A stretch of 64,000 nt of DNA from Cymbidium sinense (lineage: Eukaryota > Streptophyta > Magnoliopsida > Asparagales > Orchidaceae), in assembly GCA_021442155.1 (NCBI GenBank), contig CM038229.1:96008271-96072270 (forward strand), in the 5' to 3' direction. The notes beneath the pieces are model-generated. The model made no database searches and was not told the DNA's origin. It was given only the letters and a program-made list of their open reading frames with translations. The first letter of the stretch is position 1, and each line of letters begins with the position of its first letter. Below, piece after piece: positions 1 to 13,300 of this stretch. The position numbers and the translations under genes were made by a program.

Positions 1-3000
1 AGAATAAGATATATACTTCCATCTTCACTCTATGTGGGATAAAATGAAGATGGAAATATACATCTCCTTCTTTTTATATAATTTTGACATCACGTAGATC
101 CACATATGTTTTATTAAGTATGATTGGGTATGACATTGAGGAGAGGTGCACTATCTCGAAAGATAAAAAATACCCTACAATGGGCCTAATCACCATAATA
201 AGGACTTCTAAGGACAATAGTGCATGTGTGCGAAAAATTCTTCTCTTACTTTACATGAAAAAGTAAAGTAGGGTTTATTTTAACCTTGTTCATTAAGTTC
301 TACTGAGGGAGAAAATAGTTAATTACATCCTAAGGAATGAGATTCCTAATACTCGATTAAGGTAAATGATCGTTGTCTCCAAAGATTTCAATATATAGAA
401 CTACCAATCAATTAGTTTATTTTAGAAGATCAAATAGGATTGATCAAAGAGAGAGTTATTATCAAGCCAAATGAAGATAAGTAGGAGATGTTCATGATGC
501 TAAGAAACTGGCGAACATCTCAAACTATCATATGGTTGGGCTTTATATTTTGAAATTGATTTAATTTATTTGAGTTGAGTTTTCATTAGAAATTTAGGAC
601 AAATGATCCCACAACATAAGATTGTGAAAATGCAAAGAGGATTTATGCTTATGGCCCACAAAGGGAGAAGCAATCTAACCTAAACTTAGGGGGCTTTGGC
701 GAGGGCCAAAAGCACAACATAAGTCTAAGGTGAAAATGGGTATATGGTTTACCTCCATAAGAGAGTAAACCACCCACTGCTTACCTGGCAGAGGGGTGGC
801 CACCAACTCTCCTATAATTTTAAATTCATGTAGGCAAGTCATGCTTTATGCAAGATAGCTAGGTTATTTATTTAGAAGGAGACTAAATCCTTAAACTCAC
901 TCTTTAAAGAGACTAGATCATGTAAGTATGCTTCAAATGATCTAAATCTAATGCACTTCAAATTTCATTAATTTTTTATTTTTAGACAATCATTTTGACT
1001 CTAATAGGATTCATATGTATAATGCATGGGAAATGAGATTATTGGCCAAAATCAACAGAAGGAGGAGGTATGTTTCCACCATGGCTCTCAAATGTCAAGC
1101 CAAGTTTCTATGGTAAACATGGAAGCCCTCCAATCAAGAGAAAATAATATGCATTTGTGCATGATGTTACAAAAGAAATACTCATCTAACGGGTTGCTAA
1201 TTCTTTTATCTTGATTTTAGCCTAAGCTTTAGGTGAGGTTATGAGTTCTTTATTTTTTTTTGAATTGTTAAGTTCAGTAGAAGATTTATTTTCTCTAAGA
1301 GCCTAATCCACATGCGTGCATAAAGCAAGGAAGAAACTAGGAAAAGATGTCATCTTAATGCACAAGCTAAATAAATCATCAATCAATTCATAAAGCTAAC
1401 ACAAAAGAATAAGAGGTCATTTATGGTTGGGCAACGCACAAACCTAAAATAAATTGGTGGAGTCTACCCTTATACAACTCGATTTATAAATGAATTAAGT
1501 ATAATTAAGCAAGGAATTCATTGTTATGGGGATCTTCAAGCTTCATTTCTTCATTCTTTCTTTCTTCTTTCTTCTTTGGTTCTTTTTTTGGATGGTTGGA
1601 AGGTGGTTGCTCCAAGGGTTTCACATGGTACATAAGATATAATCTTATGACCAATGCTCATCCTAGTCAATCATTCCAAAATCTCAATTGCAAAATTACA
1701 TGAAAAGGAAAAGTAAATCTAACTAACACAAATCAAGATTAGTTAAACAAACCACATAAGTCCCAAGCATGTATATTAGACTTATCACCACACATGGGTG
1801 ACTAAGTCTCACAGTATTATTATGCTTGGTATAAGCACCATGGCAAAAGCATTTATATTTTATTTATTACAATTGCCCCTTAAGCACAATCCCCTATAGA
1901 AAATAATTAAGACTAAATCCTATGATTCATTTGCATACATCCTAATCATCCGACTAAAACATATATCACAAAATAAAAGCAAACATCAAACTATGCATCA
2001 CCCCATCTAGAAGTGGTGACTTAGCTTTAATGTGTGTGCTTTAGAAGTTTGTGTGGTATGCTTAACTGGCTTTAAGTTAGAATTTTCTAAGTGTGAAGAA
2101 TGTTCAACTTAGAGGGTTTCATTCAAATGGTTTAGTTATTTTGGGTTGATTTTATTTTATGTTTTGATTAGGTTCAAGTGAATCCTACAATTAATTAATA
2201 AGTTATAAAGGGAGGGAAATAGAGAACTTCTCTTTCCTTCCCTAACCTAAGTAATTTCTAAAGTGGATTCATGTTTTAGTCTTGTTTAGTGAATATTTGA
2301 TTATATGTTTTAATTAATCCTAAGTTTAGATGAACCCTAAACAAACTTATTCAAAAAGAAAGATATTTTAAGATTAAGTAAAATGAACTAAATTCACAAA
2401 ATATACATCACTTCATTTCTTTCCCAACATGTATAACATGCATATGAATGAGTCCTAAACATATCTATACATACAAGTGGGAATGTTTAGCACACTTTAT
2501 GATGCATGCTAAGTAGTTCATTTAAGAAAATTTGAATATTTATGATGCATGATTTTTCATTAAGTAGCAAAGGAGTTTTCTTGTATCAATTTTCCACATG
2601 CACATGAATGCTATGAAAAGAAATAAGTAAGTATGATGTCATTGTTAACCAGGTGGGTACAAGACCTACTTAGAGCTACTTAAAGCCTCATAACCCGGGT
2701 TGTCGACTAATATACCACTTTCCTTAAATACAAGCACATATAAAAAGAAATGAATGCAAAAGTTTGTGTTTATTTTATTTTGGTTTGCTTATGCAATTTA
2801 TATATGCAAGTGTAGGTGTCCTTCTTAATTCATAGCATAGGAATGAATATGAAATGGAATTAGGCAAGTATCGTGTTCTTTTCAAATGAACTATATACTT
2901 TGTCAAATCCTATTCAAAATTATACCAAAAGAGAGAAGGAAAACTACACTAAGCACATCTTTATATTTTACTTACATGCAATCCTATAAGTAAGATATAA

Positions 3001-5439
3001 GTTACACACTTTTAGTTTTAGTAATTAATTCATATATTTTGAAAATAATTTAGATTTAATAGTGATAATAGCCACTCATATTCTTACTTTAGCCAAAACA
3101 TGCAATTTGACATAAAAAAAATATTTTCAATTTGAATTTAATTTTTGAAAAGCATGAATGTATGAAATCATATGACACACATATTTAGCATGTTGGGAAA
3201 GAACTAAAGTAATGAAAACATGTAAACACATTCACCTTAGTTAATTCCTAAATACAATCTTATGAAATAAGAAAGCTTAAAGCAAATTAATATTTATTTA
3301 ATGTAATTTTTGTTTGATTTTGAATTTGATTTAATTTAAAAATGTGAGATGAGTTTATTGTTCCTAACCCATTCCACATGTGCTTGACATTTTTGTTTAA
3401 TTTTTAGGTGGTTAGATTCATTTTATATTTTGATTAGGTAAAGGTATTACTTAAGCATGTTAATTACCCCTTACTACACACCACTTAGCATAGTTAATCA
3501 AATAATTATGAGCCAATGAGATGACACAAAATCTCACTAGAAATTTAAAATTGCAATGCACCTAGGAAGAAAAGGCCTAATGCAATTTGGCTCATGATTA
3601 ATGATTAATTAAGCTATGGGGTTTAACTTAAGTAATTTTAAAATAATTCTCACACATATGAGTTGAATTTTGATTTCCTTAATTAAATTTAGGCTCTTGA
3701 ACATAAACACCTACCCAAGAAGAATTAATTGAATTACGGAAAGTTTTAAAAATTTTGAAATTAATTATGGGGGTAATTAGTGAATTAACCCTTTAATTAA
3801 GAGATAATTAAGGAAGAAAAGGGGTTTAAGGAATAGGTTAGGGAAAATGTCCCAAATATATTTCCTAAACTTTCTATTCACAAACAAACCTTAATCAACT
3901 TAAACAAAGGATTAAACCACTAATCAAACCCTTAATTAACCTTAATTACATTAAGGGGGTAACTAGGAATGAATTAGCAATTTTCCCAATTAAGCCACCA
4001 ATAAATCCCAAGACAATTAGGTGAGTAGTCATACCCCAAAATGTACTCAAAAGTTTGGGAATAATTAGTGGATTAATTAAAGGATAATTAACAAATTAAT
4101 ATTCTCAATAAAACCCAAAATTAAAGAAAGACACTATTCAAAATTTATTAAAATTAATTTTATAAAATTTCAAATCAAATTATCTATCTAATACAATTTA
4201 TTTCATATTTTTTTGATTTTCTATATTGAGATATGAATTTTGAAGTTTAAGTAATTAAAAAATTACTTAAACCCTAATTATATCATTAATCCCTCCCACA
4301 CATAAAACACAAACTTTACACGTGGCACACTCGATTGGTTCTTTAAAATGTCACATCATCCGCATGGCCATACTTTTCTTCGCCATCCGATCAAGGATCG
4401 GATATGAGATAAAGCCGTGGATCGAGGATTAAAATAAATATATAGCATGTCTCTCGACCATCATCCAAAATAGGCGGATGGATGGCGAGATCCTTCCATC
4501 TCCCATGAACAATAGGTCGCCCATTTGGGATGATCCAAGCTCGATTGGATTGATCCCAAATTTTACTCACACTATCAACATGCATAAGATTACATCCAAT
4601 GGTCAAGATCCTATGAAATTAACATTTCTTTCACAAAGCTCCACACCACATTGAGTTTAATGTGTAAAATGGCTAACCTCACCGGAGGTGATCATCGGCG
4701 CCTTGGAGAAGCTTCATCTTGTTAAGACAAGCTTAAAATTTGAAGGGCGAGGTTGAGTGGATCCTCCAATGGGTCACCTCCTTCTTAACTTGAGCTCGGC
4801 TTTGGTCTAGGGGCACTCCTCCTCTACCTTTGAAGCTTGGGAAAGAGTATGGGTGCACTGACTTGCTCCCCAATGAAGCTTGAAGGAAGAGTGGAGAAAG
4901 TTGGAAATTCAATCGAGCTCCCTATTTTTACTTGAGAAAATCGAGAAGATGGAAATTTGATCTCCTATAGGAACCTTAGGATCACTTGCAAATGGCTCTT
5001 GACTTCCTCTCACTCAATCGACTATGGCTGAAGATTCAAATGAATTGGGGAGTATATCTTCCCATTGGCAATTGGATGGTCAAGCATAAGCTTGCCATTT
5101 TGATCCAATTGCTTTGATTGATTGTTTGAGCTGCTATCCTTGAGTTTTTTTTTAGAGTGGAATGGTGAGCTCTGCGCTCAAAATAAGTGGAGGCATGATT
5201 CCCATGTGGCCATTTCAAGGGGAGTGGTCGATTTGACCATTGGGTTAGTTGGGTGACCCAAACCCATTGGGTTGGGTGCACCACCCTCCAGTGTTCACTT
5301 GATCTATTAAGAGAGTATTAAGTAGGTATGAAGAGGATTTGACCAAAATCCAAGTGAAAATGACCACTCTATGTCATAGGGTAAAATGGTTATTTGGTTG
5401 ATTTTTGAATTTGGGTATGCTTGGTATGTTGAGAAAATT

Positions 5440-6290
5440 GGTTTGGCCAAGTTTCATTAGATTTGAAGTTCATTTGGTATGGTCAACTTGGGTCAAGTTG
5501 ACCAAGTGATCAAATTGGGTCCAACCAAGGGTTGGGTCAAGTTCATATGACCATTTGAAAGATTTTGGTGGCTTTGGTTAGATTCAATTTGATTTAGGTT
5601 TGAATTTGGTTCATTTGACTTCATTTAGGTCAAATGGGTCAAGTTGATCAATTTAACCCATTTGACCTATTTGAGCTAGGTCATGGGTAGGTTTAGGTTT
5701 GGTTAGTCATATGAAGTGGATTAGTATCATTATTTCCAATCAATTTTGGTTAAGTTTGAATTTAGCTCAATATGACCCTTTTAGGTCGGGTTGGGTTCAA
5801 GGTCAATTAGGGTTAGGTCTAGTTGGCCAATTGAGACTTTGGTTAAGTTCAACAAGAGATTTAGAATAAACTTGACCTATTGGTTTCAATCAATTTGGAT
5901 TAGATCAAGTTTTAACACATTTTGACTTTTAGGTCAAGTTGGGTCAACTTGGCAAGTGGCCAATTAGGCTAGGTTAGGCTCAAATGTTGACTTGGTCAAG
6001 TTCAAACATTAGTCATGAATGAACTTAGGTCAATAGTTTTAATCAATTTGGCCTATGGTGGATTTTGGCTATGTTGGATTTCATTTTGGCTAAGTGTTGA
6101 CTTGGTCAACCCTTAGGTTTGACTTTTGACCCAATTGGATTAATTGATCATCTCATTATGATTTTTTATCATGATGAGAGGCTTAGTGAGTTTGGTTCAA
6201 TCCAATTTGGTTAGGATTAATGAATGCTCATAAGGGTACTTTAGGTCACTTTGGGTCAAGTGAGCCTAAGTAGGTCAAATGGTTTGGTTA
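5440..6290. repeat. GGTCAA/TTGACC-rich block inside the LTR
   Basis: The hexamer GGTCAA and its complement TTGACC recur several times per 100 bp, mixed with TTTGGTT and GGGTTGGGT variants. The same block is present in the other two copies (about 8730-9560 inverted, 51400-52140 direct), so it is an original part of the LTR. TTGAC is the core of the W-box bound by WRKY factors. Any regulatory role is inference. Confidence 0.7.
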
Positions 6291-6639
6291 AAGCTTGATT
6301 TGAGTTTAATTAAACTTGTATATGGACTTATGATTGAAATATAAATCCATTTGCAAGTGATTTGAAGTCAAATGAGTTTTGATTCATTTGACAATTTTAA
6401 GTTCAAAGGGTGAACATGAAATGGATTTTGGCTTGATTTTTGAATTGAGTTTTGGTTAAGTGCTTGAAGTTTGTATTTATATTTGGATTCATGATTGAAG
6501 GATTGATTGAATCATGAAAGAAAATCAAGAGTTTGGCTTGGTTTGGAGTTGAGCCAAGTTCAAGAATTTGACTTGAAAGGCTTAGGTTAGATTTTGAATG
6601 AGTTTGAGTTTGATTTTTGGAAGAGATTTTGATTGTTTG

Positions 6640-7115
6640 AAATTATATTTCATTTATATATGTGAATATAAATGAGAATATAAATGGTTTATGAGAAAAT
6701 TTTATGAATTTGAAGTGATTTGACCATGATCTAGGCTAAGTCCTTAAGAGGAGATTAAGGATTTAGTGAATTAATTTTGAATTTTGGATTAAGTTTGATT
6801 GATTTGAATTTATATTTTATTTATATATATGAATATAAATAAGAATATAAATGAGTTATGAGAAAATCTCATGATTTTGAATTGATTTGAACATGGAGCT
6901 AAGTCCTTAAGAGAGGACTAAGGACTTAAGAAGGATTTTGAATTAGAATTTTAATTTTGATTTGATTTGATTGATTTGAATTTATATTTCATTTATATAT
7001 GTGAATATAAATGAGAGTATAAATGAGTTATAAGAAAATTTCATGAATTTGAATAGATTTAGATTTGATTTTGGCTAAGTCCATGAAGAGAAATCAATGG
7101 ACTTAGATAAGATTT
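6640..7115 (+). repeat. Three ~170-bp subrepeats in the LTR
   Basis: Units start near 6641, 6807 and 6977. Each holds a run like TTTATATTTCATTTATATAT, then GTGAATATAAATGAGAATAT, then CTAAGTCCTTAAGAG. The homologous array has four units in the copy at 7368-15064 and two in the copy at 46099-53170. Confidence 0.7.
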
Positions 7116-7139
7116 GAAATTTGGAATTTCAACTTGGAA

Positions 7140-7230
7140 TTTAATCATGGATTTCAATCATGTGTTTCAATCATGTGTTTGATCATGTGTTCAATCATGT
7201 GTTTTAATCATGTGTTTCAATCATGTGGCA
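7140..7230 (+). repeat. Short tandem repeat of AATCATGTGTTTC type
   Basis: Five or six imperfect copies of a 12-14 bp unit (AATCATGTGTTTC and variants) lie directly downstream of the 170-bp subrepeats. The corresponding site near 52870-52920 has only two or three degenerate units. Confidence 0.6.
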
Positions 7231-7367
7231 TTGATTTGAGTTTGGAGAAAAATAAATTAGGCTAGAATTGATTAGGTTTGATGTTGATTTGATTTGGAGT
7301 TTGACTTGAAGGAAGGAAGAAAGGAAAGTGGTTCAAGCCATAGGGTAGGCAAATTTTTCTAACACCC

Positions 7368-10300
7368 TATTGACCTCATTTTAGAATGAGCTCTCAACAC
7401 CTCCATCTTAGGCTTAGGATTCCTCTTAGACTTTAAGAGTTTCTTAGTCTTAAGATACATCTAGTGATTAGGTGGACACTCTCCAGCCCTCTTAGACTTA
7501 GAAGAGTTAGCCATAGGAATAGGTCATGCCTTGGGGTGTTAGAAAATCCCCACCCTTTAGCTTAAACATTTCCTCACTTCCCTTCTTTCAAGTCAAACTC
7601 CAAATCAATTCGTTTGATTTTCTCCAAACTCAAACATGAATTCAATATCATGATTGAAATATATGATTGAAAACCATGATCAAAATTCATCAAAATTCTA
7701 AAATTTCTAAGTCCTTAACCCTTTCTTAAGGACTTAGCCAAAATCATGATCAAACTAGCCAAAATCAATCAAATCTCATGATTCATTTATTTTCTTATTT
7801 ATATTCACATTTATCAATGAAATATAAATTCAAATCAATCAAATCAAATTCAAAATTCCAAATCAATTCATGAAATTTTCTTAAGTCCCTTTAATTTTCC
7901 ATTAAAGGACTTAGCCAAAATCAACTCTAAACCTTCATCAAACCTATTCAAATCCATGGGATTTTCTCAAAACTCATTTATATCCTAATTTATATTCTCA
8001 TATATAAATGACATATAAATATAACTCAATTAAATCTAAAGCAAAAAATTAAATTCCAAATTTAAAATCCTTGAAATTCCCTTAAATCCCTTAATTTTTC
8101 ATTAATGGATTTAACCTAAACTTTGATCAAACCACTTCAAACTCATCGAATTTTCTCAAATTATATTTGTATTCTCATTTATATTATCATATATAAATGA
8201 ATAATAAATATAAATCAATCAAATCCAATTCAAAAATTAAATTTCTAATTAAAATTACATTAAATCCTTTAAATTCCCTTTAATAGATTTAACCTCATGA
8301 TCAAACTCTTTCAAATTCTTGAAATTTTCTAATGATCAATTTATATTCTCATTTATATTCACATATATAAATGAAATATAAATTCAAACAATTAAAACCA
8401 ATTCCAAAAATCAAATTCAAATCCACTTAAAATCAAATCTAAGCCTTTCAAGCCAAAATCTTGAACTTAGCCAAATCACTTTCAAATCAAGCCAAACTCA
8501 TGATTTTCTCTCATGGTTCAGTCAATCCTACACTCATGAGCTCATATATAAATCCAAACTTCAATCAAATAATCAAAACCCAAATTAAAAAATCAAACCC
8601 AAGTCCCCTTCATGTTCTTCCTTTGAATATGAAAATTTCAAATGGATCAAATTCATTTGACTTCAAACCACTTGTAAATGGATTTATATTTTAATCATAA
8701 GTCCATATACAAGGTGAATCAACTTCAAATCAAGCTTTGACCAAGCCATTTGACCCACTTAGGCTCACTTGACCCAAAGTGACCTAAAGTACCCTTATGA
8801 GCTAACTTTTGATCCTAACCAAATTGGATTGAACCAAACTCATATCCCTCTCATCATGATCAACAATCATCATGTGATGATCAATCAACCAAATTGGGTC
8901 AAACCAAGTCAAACCTAAGGGTTGACCAAGTCAACACTTAACCTAAAATGAAACCTTACATAGCCAAAATCCACTATAGGCTAAATTGATTGAAACCTTT
9001 GATCTAAGTTCACTCATGACCTATGTTTGAACGACCAAGCCAACATTTGAGTCTAACATAACTCAATTGGCCCACTTGACCCAAGTTGACCCATTTTGAC
9101 CTAAAGGGCTAAACTAAGCCAAATTGATTGGGACCAATGGGTCAAGTCCATCCCAAATCACTTGTGAAACTTGACCAAAGCCTCAATTGGCCAACAATCC
9201 TAGCTGACTTAGACCCAACATGACCTAAAGGGGTCATGTTGAGCCAAAATTGAACCCAAACCAAATTGATTGGAAAAAAGATACCAATCCACTTCATATG
9301 AGTAACCAAACTGAACCTACCCTTGACCTAACCCAAATAGGTCAAATGGGTCAAATGGATCAACTCTTCCCATTTGACCTAAATGAGTCATATGAGCCAA
9401 AACCAAATCTAATCCAAATTGAACCAAACCAAAGGCACCAAAATATTTTAAATGGTCATATGAACTTGACCTAATCCTTGGTTTGACCCAATTTGACCAA
9501 TTGGTAACTTGACCCAAGTTGACCCATTTTGACCTAAATGGGTCAACATGAGCCAAACTCTATCAAATGGATTCCAAATCCATTGAAATTTGGTCCAACC
9601 TATTTTCTCAACATACCAAACATATCCAAATTGAAAAATAGCAAAATGACCATTATCCCCTAGGCCATAGAATAAATTTTGGCATAGCCCATGAGTATTT
9701 TGGTCATGCACTCATCACAATCACTTAAGGATTTCCTAAAATCTCAAGGGGACTTAATGATGAGTGGTGCACCCAACCCAATGGGTTTGGGTCAACCCAT
9801 TTAGCCCATGGACTAAACCCGACCACCCATGGCCAAATTGAAATTTCAAACTCCCCAAAGCTCAATTGGATGCACATGGAGTTAGCCTTCCACTCCTCTC
9901 GCCAAACCGACCATATGTGCATTGCTCTAACATCCAAAATAACCCATCCCATGAGGTCTTGGATCAAAATGGCAAGATTATTGTTGACCATCCGATTGCC
10001 ATGGGGAGATATACTCCCCTAATCCAATTTGAATTCATTCACACTCAATTGGGAACCTGGAAGGCTTAGAACCACCTCGAGCTTTCCCAAGGTCCCAGAG
10101 GATTTAGATTTCCCATTCTTCAATTTTGCACAAGCAAAATAGGGGATCTCGATCCAACAGGAATTTTCTCCACACTAAATCTCCTTCCAATTCCTTGCAC
10201 ACTTGATCTAGAGCTGTTAAGCCCAAGCCTTCTATGAAGTTCTAGAGTCAAAGGAGAGTTCAATTTCATCAAAGCCGCAAAGGGAGTGAAGGTGGTCCAT

Positions 10301-13300
10301 AGAGCTCACACTCAACCTCAAGTGATAAGAACTTCAACAAAGCTTGTCTCTTGATGAAGCTCCTCGAGATCAGTGTCGGTGATCACCTTCCGAGGTTAGT
10401 GATTTTTTGAGCTTAATTATCATGAGTTAGTCCTTTGTGAAGTGAACTTCTCATGGATCTTAGCTATTGGATTTATTAGTCATTGCATGATGAAGGTGTG
10501 GCTAAATTTTAGCTAATGAACTCGGATCAAAGCTTAGAAGGTGGACATATCTCATTCTTCCTAAGCAGCAAGGATGAATCTCGGCCATCCATCTACGCTA
10601 TTTAGATGGAATGAGATTATTGACATTTTAAATCCTTATCCATTTTATAAACGTGTGTATCCTCGGTCATCCAATCTTTGATCAAACTGGGATAAAAGCA
10701 CGCATCACCTCTCAGATTTGATAACTTAAGTAAAGGCTCACAATGCGATCGTGTAAAGTGCGGTGTTCGCATGCGTGATGCAGGTTAATAAGGATTAAGA
10801 AAATGCTTAATTAATTCATAAATTACTTAGAAATTTAAAAAATTATAACTCCTCCAAGAAAAATTAGAAAAAAAATATAAGGAAAATGCTATGGATAGAT
10901 AATTTCATCTAGAATATTTTAAAAATACTTTCAATGTATTTTGAATTCCCTTTTCTATGAATTTAAGTTTCTTTGGGAATATTAATTAGCTAATTATTCT
11001 CATTAAGCCACCAATTGATCTCAAATTTCTAGAGTTCATTTTAGGGGATGACCTTTCCCCTAATTTTCTTGAGATTTATTGAGGCATTAATTAGAAAAAT
11101 TGCTAGCTCATTCTCTAATTACTCCTTCATGTAATTAAGTTAAGGTGTAATTAGTGGATTTTCCTATGATTAAGTTGGATTAAGGTTAGATCTGGTGAGT
11201 AGGATTTTATGGAATAATTTTGAGGTATTTCCCCAAGCTATTCCCTCCTTTTCTTTCCTTAATTAGATAATTCATTTGTTATCCCTTTAAACAATTTTCA
11301 AAATTCTAAAATTTCCAAAACTTAATTAATCTACCTTGGGTAGATTCTTAGGCATAATCTAAGTCTAATTAAGAAAATTAAAACCCCTTTCATAAGTGTG
11401 AAGGGGTGTTTTAAAAACTTAAACTAAACTCCTTAGCTTAATTAACTTTTAATTGTGAGCCAAATTGCATTAGGCCTTTTCATTACTAGGCACATTGCAA
11501 ATTTACATACCTTGTAGATTTTATGCCATCTCATTGGCTCATAATTACTTAGTTAATCTTTCTAAGGTGATGTAGGTAAGGGTTAATTAAGTCATTTAAT
11601 TCATACTTTAACCTAATCAATATTTAAAATTGATTTAATTATCTAAAACTTAAACAAAAATACAAAACATATATGGGAATAGGTTAGGAACAAACTCATC
11701 TCACCTTTTAAAATTAAATCAAACTTCAAATTAAACAAAATCATTTTGAAATTCAATTTGATTTATTCTAAATTTTTTTATTCTTTAAGAATGTCTTAGG
11801 ATTTAAGTAAAGTGAGTTTTTCTTACATGCTTTCATTGCTTTATATCTTTCCCAACATGCTAAATTGTATGTCATATGATTCATGTATTCATAAGTTCAT
11901 ATTTCAAATTTTAAAATGAAATTATTTACTTTATGTCAAATATGCATGTGTTGGTTAAAGTAAGATATGAGTAGCTATTATCACTACTAAATCCAAAGTA
12001 CTTTCAAAATATATAAATGAAACATCAAATCTGAAAGTGTGCTATTCATATCTTAATTATAAACTTGCATGTGATAGATTATGAAGGCATGTTTAGTGTA
12101 GCATTTCCTTCCTTTCTTATGTTAGCATAGTTTTGAATATGGGTTGGTAAGATGTAGGGTTCATTTGAAAAGAACCCAACACTTGCTTAATTAGAAACCC
12201 TATTCATCCATATGCTCTCACTTAAGAAGACTACACTTGCTTGAATAAATTTCATAAACAAAATGAAACCATGAAACAACTTTTGCATATTCCTTTTCCA
12301 CTTTATTTCTTTTTATATGCATGTTGGTACTTAAGGAAAGTATTAGCGGACAATCCGAGGTTGCAAGGCTTTAAGTAGCCTAAATAGGTCTTGTACCTTA
12401 CACTCGTTAACAATGGCCTTTGCTCACTTATGCCTTTCTTACTTTCATGCATGTATGTGAAATTTGGATAAGGAGAATCTTTTCTACTCAAGAAAATTCA
12501 TGCATATTTAACTTCTAAATTTCCTTAAATGGATTAGTTAGCATGCATCATAAAGTGTGTTAACTATTCTCATTTGTATATATAGATATGCTTAGGGTCC
12601 ATCCATATGCATGTTATATATATTGGGAAAGAATTGAAGTAATGTGTGTTATGTGAATTTTGATTCATTCTTTTAATCTTAAAGTCCCTTTCTTTTGGAT
12701 AGGTTTGTTTAGAGTTTGACCTAAACTTAGGATTCATTAAAAGATTTAATCAAAATATTCACCTAAATAAAATTAAAATGTGAACTTACCTTAGAAATTA
12801 CTTAAGGATTAAGGAAGGAAGAAGTTCTCTTCTCTCTCTCTTTATAACAATTAATTGTAGGTTTCAAATCAAACTAAAACATGAAATAAAAATAACCCAA
12901 AATACTTAAACAACTTAAATGAAACCCTCCTCTAAGTTTTAACATGTCCTTCAAACTTAGAAAATTTGAACCTAAAGTCCTAAACTAAGCATGCCACACA
13001 CATTGTTAGCTAAGTCATCACTTAGCTTTAGGTTAGGCGGTGCATAGTTTGATATTATGTTTTATTTTATGATGAATGTTTTTTAGGTTAGGGTTTATGC
13101 TCATTGAATGAATGGTAGGACATGCTTAGTCTAACTATTCTTTTGCGGGATTGTGATAAAGGGCACTATCATAAATAAAAATATAAATGCTTCTTGCTTG
13201 CGATGCTTATACTTTTGCATAATCCATAGGCGTGAACTTAGTCACCCATGTGTGGGGTGATAAGTCCAATATACATGCTTTGATTTGTGTGATATGATTT

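Larger units (their letters stand above)
1..7367 (+). mobile_element. Giant 5' LTR of a Tat/Ogre-type gypsy element, first part
   Basis: This is a non-coding, AT-rich block. It matches, with many substitutions and indels, the reverse complement of 7368-15064 and the direct copy at 46099-53170. Comparison with those copies suggests the window starts only about ten bases inside the element. The body stops at 7367, and its last ~145 bp lie at 15070-15213, displaced by the nested copy. That restored 3' end abuts a decayed primer-binding site and a Tat-type pol, so I read the whole unit as a 5' LTR of about 7.5 kb. No ORF longer than about 80 codons is credible here. Alternative: a large non-coding retrotransposon derivative lying next to the gypsy element by chance. 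Confidence 0.62.
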
